Position numbers and translations under genes: made by a program
Shown: positions 33,173 through 45,766 of the stretch, in pieces
Numbering within the stretch: position 1 is the first letter of the stretch
How the letters are laid out: each line of letters starts with the position of its first letter
Notes under the pieces: model-generated
What the model was told of the DNA's origin: nothing
Database searches by the model: none
What the model saw: only the letters and a program-made list of their open reading frames with translations
Assembly (NCBI RefSeq): GCF_039555335.1
Contig: NC_092628.1
Location: forward strand, 60,871,547 to 60,935,546
Reading direction: 5' to 3'
Length of the DNA stretch: 64,000 nt
Origin: Amphiura filiformis
Taxonomy: Eukaryota; Echinodermata; Ophiuroidea; Amphilepidida; Amphiuridae

Positions 33173-36100
33173 AGCATATGGCTCTGGTTTTTTTAACATG
33201 TATCAAAAGTGTGAACTGAGAGGGTAAAAATGAAATTGACAGAAGACACTTAAAATATGTCGTTTCTCAAAGCAGATGACTTGAATTTTATGAAAATACA
33301 AAACTTGGAGCTTAATTCTGTTCATTTGGTCTGTAAACTTTGTAGACCCTTTGGCCAAATGAGATTTTTTCATAAAAAAGCAACTTGTTGCCAAAGCTAG
33401 ATATTGCTTACTGTAATGCCCATTAGTTACCAAATTAGTTGTCATAGGAAAATAATGAGTCCAAGTTACTATTGACCAAATATGGCCATTCTGCGATCAC
33501 TTTTAGGTAACTTTTCAGGCGTATCAAACTGAAAAATGGGCAAAATAGCAGGTTTGGTGGTCAAAAATATGCTCTAAATGTGATTAATTACATCCACATA
33601 CATTGCTAATCCATATGTGAATAAGGTAATGATAACCAAGTACTGACATATCAAAATAAGTTTGATAATGCCTATATAGTAAAAATGTAACTCTAGATAC
33701 TCGTGGGTTTCGGATGTTACATTATTTTGTTAACATGCATTATTTGCAGGTATCTGGCCCTATTTCTAAGCACATATTAGTTCAAAAATGTAAATGATAA
33801 TCACTGTCAGATGATTAAACCTATCACTTGAAAATCTAATCATCATTAAATGATATTTTCATCGTACTGAAGAAATTGTTTAATTTAGATGTATGTATAT
33901 ACATGTACTGATATGGCATTTATTCATATACATTGTTACCCACATCCTTATTGTAAATGTGCACTGGAAATCATAATAAACCAAATTAATTAGCTCCCTG
34001 AAGCATTAAGTTAATAATACAAAGGGCTACACCTTTCTTACAATCGTAATCAGGCTTTCTTTTACGTCTTCCCAACTTAAGAGTGTTTCGGATGTTACAT
34101 TACGTTAACAATAACATGCAATTGCAATCTAATTGAACTTATTGAGGGAAACATTTGGGACATTTCATTATTTTAGCATAATATCAATCACTTTGAATCA
34201 AAAACCTGTTGAAATTATTCAAATGATTCAAAATATGTACAAATATGTGTATAATTAAAGGCAGTGATTCGGATGTTACATGACGTTAACACTTTTACAA
34301 AGTTTGATGGTTGGAAGTTGAATTAACAAACATGAGATCATTGCATATATACAGGTATGTTGCCATGATGGACACTCAGAAATTTTTTAATGCAAGGCAC
34401 AATCATTTATCATTTGCACACATTTAAAATATGCAAAAACTGATTGTATTAAAACAGCTCATAAGTCTGTGTTAATAAATAATTCCCATGAAACTTGTTC
34501 TGTTGTAATGAGTATTTTTCTTAGTGGTTAATTTGTTTCCATTGATAATTTATTGTTTTATCGGACATAATGAAGCTGTATGAAGCATAGTAAGTATTTC
34601 TCAGGTATATGTGCATAGTTATTCGAACACATGTACATACTTATATGTTTTATGTTAAAATTATCACTTTTTTATGAAAATGCAGCTTTTTTCAATTTTG
34701 AAATAAATGATTATGATGAAATTGCTACTTAATTATTTTCAATAAGTTTTAGATATCATCTAATGCTAAAATATTATAAAGTTTATTGAAATTACAACTT
34801 CATTTTGGACTTGTTAACAAAAATGGGTAACATCCGAAACACATTTTAAATCAAAGTATTTTGCTAGTGTAATGGAGAAATATTCAGTGTAAGTTGCTTT
34901 TCAAATTTAAAATAAATTTCTTAGGACATGTGTATATGTCAGTAATGAAATTAATTTGAAAGGAGTGAACCAAATTAATTATGTTGCTTTTTATCTTACG
35001 TGTTATGCATAGAGACAATAGATATTGTAGAGCTAACAACTTGTAATTTTTTCCACTAGCAAGGTTTACAAAGGCGAAATGGAGTCAGCAATATTAGGAA
35101 AATGAGGATGTACACCATATTTACTAGAAATTCACATTCATTTAAGTGTATATTCTAAAATCTTCTTACAATGCCCTGTTATTGGCCTCACTTTCCGTTA
35201 ACATTTTGCCTTGTAACATCCGAAACAAACTTGACATGTTAACGGTTTGCACACTCAAAGAACAAACCTGGGTATGGTAAAAAATATTTCTAATATGGCC
35301 TTCCCATGATTTCCAATCCATTTGACCTTTTTATTTCCCCTCTAATTAAATTTCTTCAACAAAATGTCACTCTTTCTGTCTCGGATGTTACATTTGATTC
35401 GGATGTTACCATTGTTAACGGAAATGTTGTGTGGCCAACATTTTACATAAAGTCAAGAGGAAGTGAAATCATTTTTCATTTAGATACTTGTTGTCATGTC
35501 TACTTCAACTTAATAATGAAAATTCAAAGCTAGTATTGTTCTTCACATAATTATAAGACAATATGTATTCTTTCGGATGTTACAAAACTGTTAACGGAAA
35601 ATGAGACCCATTTAAGTAATGCTTCACCATAATTTGAAAACATTCAACCGATACAAAATTTGCACTTGCAATTATTTATATTGCCCTGAGGCAAACATTT
35701 AAAGTATTTGTGTATGTTTTACTTGATAAAACAATCACTTAGACCATGTTAAAAATAGAGCAAGATTGTTAACGGAAAATGTAACGTCCGAAACATAATT
35801 TTCAAGTGCTCAAAATTTTTCATGTTAGAAATTATTTAGGTAAATCTTGGATTTCATGGATCTTGTACTAACATGTGTTCATAAAATATTGAACAGAATA
35901 CTCAGAGCTGATCTGGTTTTATTTTGTAAACAAAACAAATTAGTCACTTTTGTTAGGTTGACAAATTTCCGTTAACAATTGGACATTTGGTCTTGTCACA
36001 AGTAAAGAAAGAAAAGTGGGACAAATTTGGTTAAGTTATGGGAGATTAGCCTAGGTCTACACTACATAAAAATATAAAAAGTTATCCGCAAATAATTCAT

Positions 36101-36173
36101 GTGTTTCTGCTGGGGTCTCCCAAAGTGTCATTTAGCCTTTTGATACATGTTAAAAAAACCAGAGCCATATGCT
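33173..36173. mobile_element. 3.0 kb element with perfect 37 bp terminal inverted repeats and a motif array
   Basis: Positions 33173-33209 (AGCATATGGCTCTGG... ...TATCAAAAG) are repeated as an exact reverse complement at 36137-36173. Between them there is no open frame with a recognisable domain. Instead a module recurs: CGGATGTTAC at 33711, 34089, 34270, 35382, 35400 and 35574, and its complement at 34827, 35213 and 35781. Almost every copy has GTTAAC within about 5-15 bases, often as GTTAACGGAAA. The module is not seen elsewhere in the window. No clear target-site duplication was found. It may be a non-autonomous DNA transposon whose internal sites bind a transposase or another protein. Confidence 0.8.
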
Positions 36174-36912
36174 TTGTCAATAACCAGTAGATACTGATCA
36201 AAAACATCTTGGTAAAAAGGCAGTATCTGGCTTGTTATTTGCATGGAAATACTGCATTTTTACTTGTAATGTAAAGACCAAACTGATTATCAAATTTCCA
36301 AAGATTTACTGATGTCAGGGTAAAAAAGGGGAATAGCAAAGAGGCAAATGAACCAGCATATGGGATTATACTAAAACACTGACTGCAAAGGCATTGATGT
36401 ATGTAATGTATATGATATGTTACTGTGTTTTGTTTAGATAAGATGTGTGCTTCAGCGTACGGTACCGTATAGGTAGTCTCCTCCGCAGCCAGTTTGGTTA
36501 CGCTTCCTCCACACAAACAATCTGCCAATGACCACATATACCGCTGTTTCTGAATGTAAAGTCTATGTATGTTATGTATCTATGAATGTATGTTATGCAT
36601 CTGGGACCTTGATTGCCAGTGGGTTGAACTCTTGGCTGAATAATCAGCTGGATGACATCATGGGAAAAGTGTTAGCCAATCAAAAAACATGTTTGTTTAA
36701 TATCATTAAATTGGCAGCGGAACCAAACTGGCTGCTGTAGAGACTAGCGTAAAGGTACTTCATTTGATTGGTTCCTGGTTATAATGTAATACCTTATTAC
36801 AGAGTGCATAGTACATGATATGACAGAACATGTTTGTAGATGGGAATGCTGGATTCAGATCACACTGTTATGCTTAACAGTTTATATCATGATAGACGCA
36901 ACCTTACTTCAT
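36174..36912. other. Non-coding stretch, nothing recognised
   Basis: Short open frames on both strands (36235-36537 minus, 36528-36740 plus) lack family resemblance. Confidence 0.35.
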
Positions 36913-37784
36913 TTAAGGTGGTACTACACCGCTTGATAAATTTGTGACCGTTTTTGCATTTTTCCCCCAAAAATAATAATACACTGGTAACAAAAGTTAT
37001 GTATATCTGGGTCAGAATCACAGTGCGAAAACCAATCTTGATTCTTGCAGAATAAATTTGCGGGAATCATTTGATTCTCGCAAATAAACTTCTGTGTAAA
37101 CTACAAACGTTTGAGAGAATCAACTTTGATTTACGCAAATCTGTTTACGAGAATCGATTCTCAGATACACACCAAAATTTTGACCTTGGTATATTACAGG
37201 CAGGGGCAAGGAATCCAGTCAAGACAAGCGGTACGTTATTTATAATACGAAAAGAGGTATCGCTAGAATGTACCTCATTTCTTAACATATAATGCACCAC
37301 TTGTCTTGAATCACTGAAATTTCAGTGAAGTAATTGGATTCCTTGCCCCTATAAGGCCAAAAAAATAAATTGTTTGGTTGCCCTTCCAAAAATTTGGAGG
37401 GTCGGTAGATCGATGGGCTCTTCCTCCATCTTGAAAAGGCTAGTATTCTTGATCATTTTACATTTAGACAGAATTTTTGGACAGAATTTTTAAATGGAAA
37501 TACTTCTTATTTTTAATCACATATGCATTTAATAAATGAAATGAGTGAATAACAAATATAAAATGTCCTTGATACTGTCAAAATTCAAGGTGTCTTCTGA
37601 AAAGGTGATTGAAAAAAAAAACGACCCAAGATTTCTGATTTTTTGGGTCGGTCTCTGAGGGCAATCAAACATTTTTTTAGCCTAATATACATAACTTTTG
37701 TTACCAGTGTGTAGTTATTTTGTGAGAAAATTGCAAATTTAGTCACAAAATTTAACAAGGGGTGTAGTACGTATACCACCTTAA
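36913..37784. mobile_element. TTAA-bounded palindromic element, family A copy 2
   Basis: TTAA at both ends precedes GGTGGTACTACACC (left) and, in complement, GGTGGTATACGTACTACACC (right). Subterminal TTTTTGCATTTTT and ACTGGTAACAAAAGTTAT, and the interior CAAGGAATCC / CACTGAAATTTCAGTG block, match copies at 15235 and 46873. It holds extra DNA with GAATCA/TGATTC words (37015-37160) and a GGTTGCCC...GGGCAATC inverted pair (37370-37670), so it looks like a nest of two or three elements. Confidence 0.85.
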
Positions 37785-38553
37785 TGCTGCTACAATACTG
37801 TGAACATACTATTAGTATTACTATTTACTACACATAGTTTCATTTATAAATTTTACTCAAATAAAAACAAATGCTGCCAAAGTGCCAAGAATATTATTGC
37901 ATGATCTGGAAGGAAAAAATGCAGGTGGTCAATTGGGTCCATTGCCCTCACTAGCAGTACAGGTAGCATATATGTAGGTGTTGTGCATAATTTGGAAATT
38001 GGTTGTACATGTAGTTGTATAATAACATCAGTTACAAAGTAATCATTTAAATTTGTACATATTTTCCTCTTTTTTTATTATTTGCAGTGTATGTAATTTA
38101 GTATTATCAAATTCATTAATGAGAAGATGCAGACTTTGCTGTTTTACTGCTTTAAAAAAATAGCATTGTATTTTTAAGAACTCTCTTTTTAAGTTTAATT
38201 TGTAAATGTATATATCTCAGTTATCATGTACAGGTCTTATAATTTCAAATGTTCACGTAATCCCTAGGACTAGTCCAATGATTTTTCAAACCATGATGAT
38301 GTGGACTACCTGTACATGTACATGAACTTTAAGTATTAAAATTTAGCAATTTAGTATTAAATTTGTATATATTTAGAATTGTCTTAACAATAATTAAAAT
38401 AATTAATAATAATTAATTTTTAATTTAATTAATGAAATAATTAAAATAATTAATTATTGTATTAAAATAATTGATTGAGTTTCTGAATGTCAAAATTGTA
38501 TTAATGTAATCATTTAGTGAAGTAAAGGTCACCTTTACATCATTCAAAATCAT
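37785..38553. other. AT-rich non-coding stretch
   Basis: No gene. 38385-38470 is a run of AATTAATAATTAAT-type words with internal symmetry. Confidence 0.4.
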
Positions 38554-38764
38554 TTAAGGCCAGAGTAATGGGAGAGAACATGGACCTTTTCGAGCATCAT
38601 TATTTTTTAATTGTATGTCCAAAGTATATAAAACTATACATTTTTTGAAAAAATCACAAAAATTCACTTTTTTACCCCAATTTTTTTATGACAACTTGGA
38701 AAAAAATCTGTTCGGAGTAAAAAAAAAATCAGTTAGATGTGTCTTCCTTTACTCTGGCCTGAAA
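38554..38764. repeat. Short palindrome-ended element next to TTAA
   Basis: TTAA followed by GGCCAGAGTAA at the left is mirrored by TTTACTCTGGCC at the right, where TTAA has become TGAA. The interior is AT-rich, with TTTTTGAAAAAATCACAAAAATTC. The length of about 210 bases fits a small MITE. Confidence 0.65.
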
Positions 38765-40017
38765 CAACATTTTTTTTAAGAACTGGTATTGTACTTCTTT
38801 AAATATCATGTATGGGTCATTATTCCAAAATTTCGTACATGTATGTGCATTTTACTCTACAATGTGTGTTCCCACCAACCTTGGAATAACACCACAACAA
38901 ATTGGAGAGGTCAGTGAGGCCCTACTGTGGGGAGTTCTAGTGTGTCTCGTCTGAAGTTGAAAATAATGCCAAGTTGGGTTTGCAGCACACTTGGCAGATT
39001 CGAATTGAGTGTACTAACTTAATCCCATACACACAGGCATAGAGGATGATTTGTCTGTATACTGATTCCAACAGCAAAAGTCTGTATACTGATTCCACAG
39101 CAAAAGCCAAAATGGCATTACTCTCAACTTGAGATGAGACACACTATATTCACAATTATTTGTTCTGCACATTTGAACAACTATCATGTTAATGAACAAA
39201 GTTTAAATGACCATAATAACAGCAACTCCATCCCTGCTTCAAATACACTTAGTGAACACAGCACACTGACACCGCCTGGCTAATAATTATTTGGTGGAGC
39301 AGGGACACTAAAATGAATACACGGGATCGATACACGTGAATTGCTATGCACGATTTTGATATCAGACGAAAATCTTGAATACTGGGTTAGAAATTGATGA
39401 ATATCTCCCGCAAATGAATTTTTCTCAAGAAACCAGATGTGGTCCCATACACCTGAAAATATGTGTTGAACAGATATGATAGTCGCTAGAATGCGCTTTG
39501 AAAATTGGCCGTGCGCTTTGAACTCAAAATCTGACCATTTTATATTGCGTTGGTCCTGTAATACCCTGTATAGACTACAGCGTGTAGTACAGCTGCACTC
39601 ACTGTAGGCAGTATAAAAGTCGATGACCATTGACCTCAATGGGGTATACAAGCTTATTCACGCACAACCAAGATCAATTACCCGGTATTGTGAGTAGCCT
39701 TAGTTATGTCCCTCGACTAATTATTAGTTCTAAAGAGCTTTAAAGGTTTGAACCAAATGGCTAATCGTGGCTGTGGATTTAACCTACCATGGCTATTCCT
39801 GCCATGAAGATATAGGGTCGATGACACTGTGCACAGTGTAATGCTTAATATGGTTGTATCATAATAACTCTTTTTCAAAGATGGCAGGGAAGCGCTTTGA
39901 AGGAGTGAATGGCTAAATTTGTCGTTTTTGAATTTCACCTTAAAATACCTACATGTAGTAATGCATGTAAAAACAAATCAAGAATCAAAATGCACAGAAC
40001 AAATTTATCTGCATTAT
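38765..40017. other. Intergenic stretch, nothing recognised
   Basis: No gene was supported. The block GAAGATATAGGGTCGATGACACTGTG near 39805 has a relative at about 62048 (GAAGATATAGGGATGATGACCCTGTG), so part of this is dispersed repeat. Confidence 0.35.
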
Positions 40018-40425
40018 AGGTGTTATCGACACATGATTTCTAATTCAACACTTCGTCGGGGAAAAATATACGACAATCGACACATTTCGACACTCGTAAT
40101 GAGATCTAAAAAATGCTGACAAAAGTCAATAGATAAGCTTAAAATCAAGCCGATACGAGTTATGATCGCTGACTTCCGGTCTAAACATACTTCCTAGTTC
40201 TTTCTACTTACGGGTTCGGGTCAACTTCGGGAGGTAATTTGCGACTTTCCAATGAAAACATGATCGTATGGTAAGCTTATTTGGACAAAATAGCATGGAA
40301 ATTTCTATTTTTTGCTCTTTGATATGTGTTGTAAAGTGTCGAAAAGGGACAGTTTATTTTGACACGTCGGATTTAGGGTCATGTCGAGGATAATACGACC
40401 CATATGACATTAATTGATAACACCT
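40018..40425. repeat. AGGTGTTATCGA element, copy 2
   Basis: Same orientation and layout as 27424-27815, starting AGGTGTTATCGAC and ending TGATAACACCT. It carries a short insertion (CATATGACAT) near the right end and several substitutions, so the copies are not recent twins. Confidence 0.85.
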
Positions 40426-40532
40426 TTAATCTGCATGTAGATCTCTTTAATTGATGAGTGTTACTTTCTTCATGGAATTTTGTATGAGATATATGTCTAG
40501 AATACTTGTACGTATTGTACATGTTATGATGT

Positions 40533-41627
40533 ACAGGGTGTCCCATAAAAAGTGTGTTTCCAACATATGTGGTGAACTCACCTCACCTCACCTCAGGTAC
40601 CATCCTCATCATGGGGGTGGGTTGCAGCCAGTCTTGTGATGAACCTCCGTTTGCATCTGTCTTGTGGAGATTGGGACGCAGTGGTCATTCCCGTCCAGGA
40701 TTTGATGTTTGATTCCCATGATGTACGTGGACGTCCTCTGCCTCGGTTGCCTTGTGTTTTACCTTGCAACAAGGTTCTAGCAAGATTTCCTGCACTGCCT
40801 CTTGCTACATGACCAAAGTACTGTAGCTTGTGTTTTCTCACTGTTGTCAGGAGTCTTTCTTTTGGATCAATCTGGGCAAGGACCCATTCATTGGTGTGTT
40901 TGTCTTGCCAAGTGACACACAATATGCGACGGTAGCACCACAGTTCAAAGGTTGAGATCTTTTTGGTGTCTGCCTTCTTCAGGATCCATAGGTTGCTTTG
41001 GGGAATATGAGTGCCTGAAGCAGCCTGATTTTGACTTTGATTGTGTGGTGATATTTTTAAAAGGTGTTTTCAATAATCATTTGGTATTTTCATATGTGAA
41101 AGCTGTATCTGTTAGCTATAATTCCTTTTTGTATCAAAAGTGATATATCTATAGGACATTTTCTAAGAATTTCAGGAATGACATCAAAATTTTGCTGTTA
41201 GTTATAATTAAGTAGTTGCTCAATATAGAGAACTTTCACTTTTTTACTTTTTTAACTACATAACTCAAGAACCACAAACCTTTTTGTCATTTGTGACATT
41301 CCCAGAAATTTATAAAGAGCATTTGATTTTTGAGAAAATTGAAACACAAAAAAACCGGATGTAACTCTCCAAGAACTCTCCATTGAGTGAGCATTGTGCA
41401 TGTTAAATCAACCAGTGCAGTGCAACTTGAAGTTCTCTTGCAATCATGTTTACATCCAAGTTCATATCTTCAAAACCTTTTTTTTATCAAGTAAGCCCTG
41501 GTTTTCAACAAAGCTCTGAAAGATGTGGCTTTTACATGGAATTTACATTACCTTTACACTGAATAATTGTTAAAAACACATTTTTTTAAATGTCTCCACA
41601 TTTGCAGCTTTTAATGGGACACCCATG
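40533..41627. mobile_element. Mariner-like remnant with GGGTGTCCCAT ends
   Basis: ACAGGGTGTCCCATAAAA at 40533 is mirrored by TTTTAATGGGACACCC at 41609-41624. GGGTGTCCCA-type termini next to TA are common in mariner-like elements. No transposase was recognised, and a LINE fragment is nested at 40593-40996. The right half contains CATAACTCAAGAACCACAAACC. The pairing rests on an 11-base exact core, so it is moderately supported. Confidence 0.5.
40593..40996 (-). mobile_element. LINE fragment: C-terminus of an RTE/L1-like reverse-transcriptase polyprotein
   Basis: The minus strand encodes WILKKADTKKISTFELWCYR, then an RTNE..L-like segment (HTNEWVLAQIDPKERLL), then KLQYFGHVARGSAGNLARTL and GKTQGNRGRGRPRTSWESNI. 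This order (FELWCWRR, then YFGHV.R, then GRGRPR.SW) is characteristic of the tail of RTE-like and related LINE ORF2 proteins. The catalytic RT motifs are missing. The frame ends near 40593, followed by a CTCACCTCACCTCACCTC repeat. Confidence 0.8.
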
Positions 41628-42910
41628 TATGTGGTGCTAAATTTGTTGTTTTTGCATCATATACTGCCCCTCAGGTATGATACATGTAGTCACATCTGAA
41701 GAGAAACTTGTTTCTGCTAACATAGGGTAGGGGTATGTACATGTAATTGTTGTTTTTGCAGGTTTAACGCTTCTGTGGGCCTTGGAACCTCCACCCACCC
41801 CGTCTAGTCTGTATTTTACTTGTTTTCAGACGTCAACTTGGTGTACCTTGCTTTTTTTTCTTTCCAAACAAAGAATACTAAATGTGTGCACAGTATTCGG
41901 CATGACGTCACTTGTGATAGATCACTTCATCATATTGGATGATTTTTGCTGTTCCATCTCGCACACTTTGCCATGAAGGGGAATTAGCTTACTGTTGCTC
42001 ACAAAGCATGTCTTTAAATAAATATTAAAATATTTGTTTGTAAAACAATTCCAAAAGATTTACTTTTGATTATGGGAATCCACTTCAAATAATTACAAAA
42101 GAACAGACAAATTAGTATTTTCTATGCAGAGAAAATTGACTGGAACTGAAAGGTCTGTGCAAACCAATAGGATTTGAGATGGTGTCCCCTTTGACAACAG
42201 GTGAGAAATGGGCAAGTGTGGACAAAAATGAGAGACGAATCCAACGAGCCAAGTCATGGTCAGGATTTGGTCGGCCATATTTGGTTCCCCGCATGCACCA
42301 AACAGGTGCTGTGAGTGCCCAATTGGGTGGATTAAACCCGCTTAAAATTCGATGTTAGATTCTTTCTTTTCATTCTTTTGTCTACTTGTAACATGGGTGA
42401 TGCAGTTTAAAATACCCTTCAAGGCTGCATCATTTCACATTTTAGGTGAGATAGCTGGGTCCCCGTCGCGGCTATGGCTGCCATTGAGGAGTACATGTAG
42501 GAATGCGTGAAATTGGATTCTTCCATAGGTTGAACAAATAGGACTACATGTAGGGTACACATGCAACACTGCATGGACTCAAATAGTGTAACCAATTCTG
42601 GTTGTCTCAGATACGATTTTTTTTGCCCGTTTGTGGTATATTCCAGGATCCCTAGATCTCGCCTGGTTACCTGGCCATTCAAACAGTTTTACTGCCCTCA
42701 TTCTACAACCCATAATAATTATGTCTGTATGTTTAAGAATTGGGGGAAAAGAATATTGGGGACTTTTCATTGTTTTGTGCGATAATTTGTACAGGAATAG
42801 TTCCAATTGGCCAAGTTGAATCTTAATATTACAAGCTCAATCCTAGAGGTGCTTGCAGATGTTGCTTATTAAGTATGACCCAAGTGCCTAACTTGGGCTA
42901 TATTACTTAG
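41628..42910. other. Intergenic stretch, nothing recognised
   Basis: About 1.3 kb. Several overlapping short open frames on both strands (42093-42819) have no domain and cancel one another as evidence. Confidence 0.35.
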
Positions 42911-43100
42911 TACAGTAAAACCTCATTATAACGAAATCTGATACAAGGAAAACTCTGTTATAAAGAAGTATTTTTCCAGAACCAAAATACATAATTCTTT
43001 TGTTATTTATTGTTTTTACAACCCTGATATAAAGAAATTTGGATATAAAGAAGTAATTTCTCTGTCCCTGACAACTTCGTTATAATGAGTTTCCACTGTA
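42911..43100. repeat. Pogo/Tigger-type MITE
   Basis: TA then CAGTAAAACCTCATTATAACGA at the left, and TCGTTATAATGAGTTTCCACTG then TA at the right. CAGT..AACCTCNTTATAACGA termini with a TA target are typical of pogo/Tigger elements. The 186-base body (ATAAAGAAGTA words) is non-coding. Confidence 0.8.
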
Positions 43101-44151
43101 ATAAGAAAAACTGTTTCCCAGGTTTTACGTTTGTTTTGACACACACACAAAAAGCATTTTTAATGTATCCATTTGTTTTGTCGTCACAAACACCCATTTA
43201 TTTTTTCTATTTTAAGTTAAATAGAATCTAACTTTTCCTAAAATAAAACATGTTGTAAATGAAAAAAAAAAGGAAACACTTATTCTAACAAATCTGGCAA
43301 GAAAATTGAGATATTAAGCTAACCTTTTCAATGTACAATAAGTTGAAATTATGTTTCAATAATTGGTAAGTTGGTATAGAAGGCAGTGTATATAATTATG
43401 TTCATGTGTACAGTATGTTCCATATTGGTTCGGGTTTTGTATTGTGGCACTGATGAGGGTTGCAAGGATTATCAGTGATTAGCCAAGCCACAACACCCAA
43501 AAATTGATCAAAATTTAGATTTTTACAGTTTTTGAAAAGCAGCTCAAGCTGATGAAGAAAAATTCTGACATCAAAATGAAGATAGAATAAAACAAAACAA
43601 AACCTAACCAGAATGGAAGATTTGACCTCTGATGACTTTAAAAGGACCCTGAAATTCTGTGATACATCAAATTTAAAAGGATTTTCAGAATTGGAGATCA
43701 TCTGTATTTATTTTGTCTATCAGCAACACCTAACAGTGGTGTAACCTATAGAGGGGTTTGGCAGCTAGGATTATTTTTTTTGGGGGGGGGGGGAAGGTGA
43801 ATTTGAGTGGGGGTAATATCAGCAAATTTTTGCGCAAAATTGCTGAAAAAGTGGCAATTTTGGGGTTTTACGGGGAGGAGTTCTGACTGGGGACATTTCC
43901 CCCCCATGCCGCCACCACTGGCAGCCCCAAAAATTATGGACAAATCAAAAGGGTACATGGTCAAGCTCAAGGGTCATGTTTTGTATTTTATTTTTGTGAG
44001 AGTAGCGATGAATGTTTCACAAAATTTGAAATCCATTTTAGGTCACCTGAGGTCAAATAACTCGCCAGGGGATTTTACTTTAAATTACTTGTATTTCAAT
44101 TTATTTATTTCAAATGAATTTGAACTTGTATAGATTGTATAGTCAATTGCT
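43101..44151. other. Intergenic stretch, nothing recognised
   Basis: It includes a G-run near 43780 and a C-run near 43900. Open frames across them (43746-44133) are low-complexity artefacts. Confidence 0.35.
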
Positions 44152-44336
44152 GTGAACTTTTGATGAGAGCATACCTCCGCGATGTTGACAAGGCGGAACT
44201 AATAAAGCAGGCGACACGTAATTCAGTGACTCGACAACAGCAGATCGCATGAGCAGCCAATCAGAGACTAGACAACTCTGTGAATACACGACATACATAC
44301 AATATGTAGTAAAGAACGCTCTCATCAAAGGTTTAC
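44152..44336. repeat. 185-base element with inverted ends
   Basis: GTGAACTTTTGATGAGAGC at 44152 is mirrored by GCTCTCATCAAAGGTTTAC at 44318-44336, with two mismatches in 19. The interior is non-coding and GC-richer than the flanks. MITE-like. Confidence 0.75.
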
Positions 44337-44494
44337 ACTAATTTACTATTTGCTGATTATAATCAAATAAACTCCAGTTATTGAGCCAAAAAGGAAAATA
44401 ATAACCATTGCCTGTTGCTTTTGTTCTCTTTCTAAGCAATTTGATTCCTTAATGACAGTGACACCAATATAGAGGCCCTGCATGCTTTTATCGA

Positions 44495-44585
44495 TTGGCT
44501 CCAAACAAAGGATTTGAACCAGTGTCCTTCACCGTAATCATAGCACAGTGCAGTCCATTCAATCAAATGTTGTCATCAACCTATT
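44495..44585 (-). mobile_element. Possible tRNA-like SINE head
   Basis: On the minus strand, TTGATTGAATGGACTGCACTG could be a degenerate A box and CACTGGTTCAAATCC a B box, about 33 bases apart. No proper cloverleaf can be drawn. Confidence 0.35.
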
Positions 44586-45766
44586 TAAACGTAGTGTATT
44601 TGTTATGTGTGTGAGATGAACTGTCACGGTAGATTGCAATCATGCTTTTGTTGAATGCATTTGAGTAGTCCGCCATATTTATGGTATGATACATCATATG
44701 CACAACCTCTATATGTATGTACCCATAAGGACGCTATGACCCAACTCACCCAAGTTTGGATGCAATATGATTTGCACTGTTCACCGTGAAGAGCATTTAA
44801 TCAAAACGTTAAAGGCCCATTCAGTGATTTGCTCATCCCGACGATCGAAAAAAAATCATTAAAATTCAAACTATGATGTCATTGTCATAGATGTGCTAAC
44901 ATGGCCTGCTGGTGGTTCAGCTGTGTTTTTAAGCTACATGAATCTGTCATTTATATATAAATTTGCTCTACATATTTGGGGCCTCACTTTTGTCAATACT
45001 GCTGTTTTCCAAATTTTTTGCCAAATTTTTATTTTAAAAATGACAATTTCAATAACTTATCATTCACTTTTAGACAATTTATAAACAATTTTAATTTGTT
45101 TGCACTTTCGCTGATATCACTGAAAGGGCCCAAATTTGTCACTCGCTCCTACAGCCATCCATACATACAGCCGGAAAAGTGATTACAGTCTCCTGCTTTA
45201 TCAGGCAAGACAAAAATGTAACGTAAAAAACGCTTTTTAGTCGGGCCATTAAATCATTAATTTCTTGCCCTCAGTGAAACAAATGGTAGGGTCAGTGGGA
45301 TATAACAACTATAAAGAAATTTTTAAAAATTTACCAAAAAAGTTAGTTTTTGCTATTAAATATGTCCTGTTTTATTTTTGAACAAATGATGTAAAACTAT
45401 GAACATGATAAAGCTATATGTAGTAAATATGCAGCTCTGTGGGTATGGGGTAAACAGAAAATCAAGTAATTTGCTCAGAGATGCAGTCACTTCTATCAAA
45501 ATCCTTCAATTTTAATAACAAGATAGTGGCCTAGTTCACAACCTAAAGAAACACTCCAATCCAATACATTTAGTAAAAGCTGTTTGCCAAATTTAGTAGT
45601 AACATGTGTATAATCATAACAATATTAAGTTATAATATATATAGGCCTATAACATTAAATACTGGCCTTCCAATGTTATTATTACTACTTTTCAGCTATT
45701 CATTATTAAAATTCAAATAATATACTTCCAATTGATATAAATTGACAGTTCAAGTTCACCTATCAC
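44586..45766. other. Intergenic stretch, nothing recognised
   Basis: AAAGGCCCATTCAGTGATTTGCTCATCCC at about 44811 looks like one end of a dispersed repeat, but no matching end was found. No gene was supported. Confidence 0.35.

Noticed and set aside
38385..38470. Replication origin or matrix attachment site from the AATTAATAATT run
   Set aside because: AT-rich symmetry alone is not enough; similar runs are common in this DNA.
43746..44133. Open frames with runs of Pro and Gly
   Set aside because: They result from C- and G-runs and lack any family similarity.
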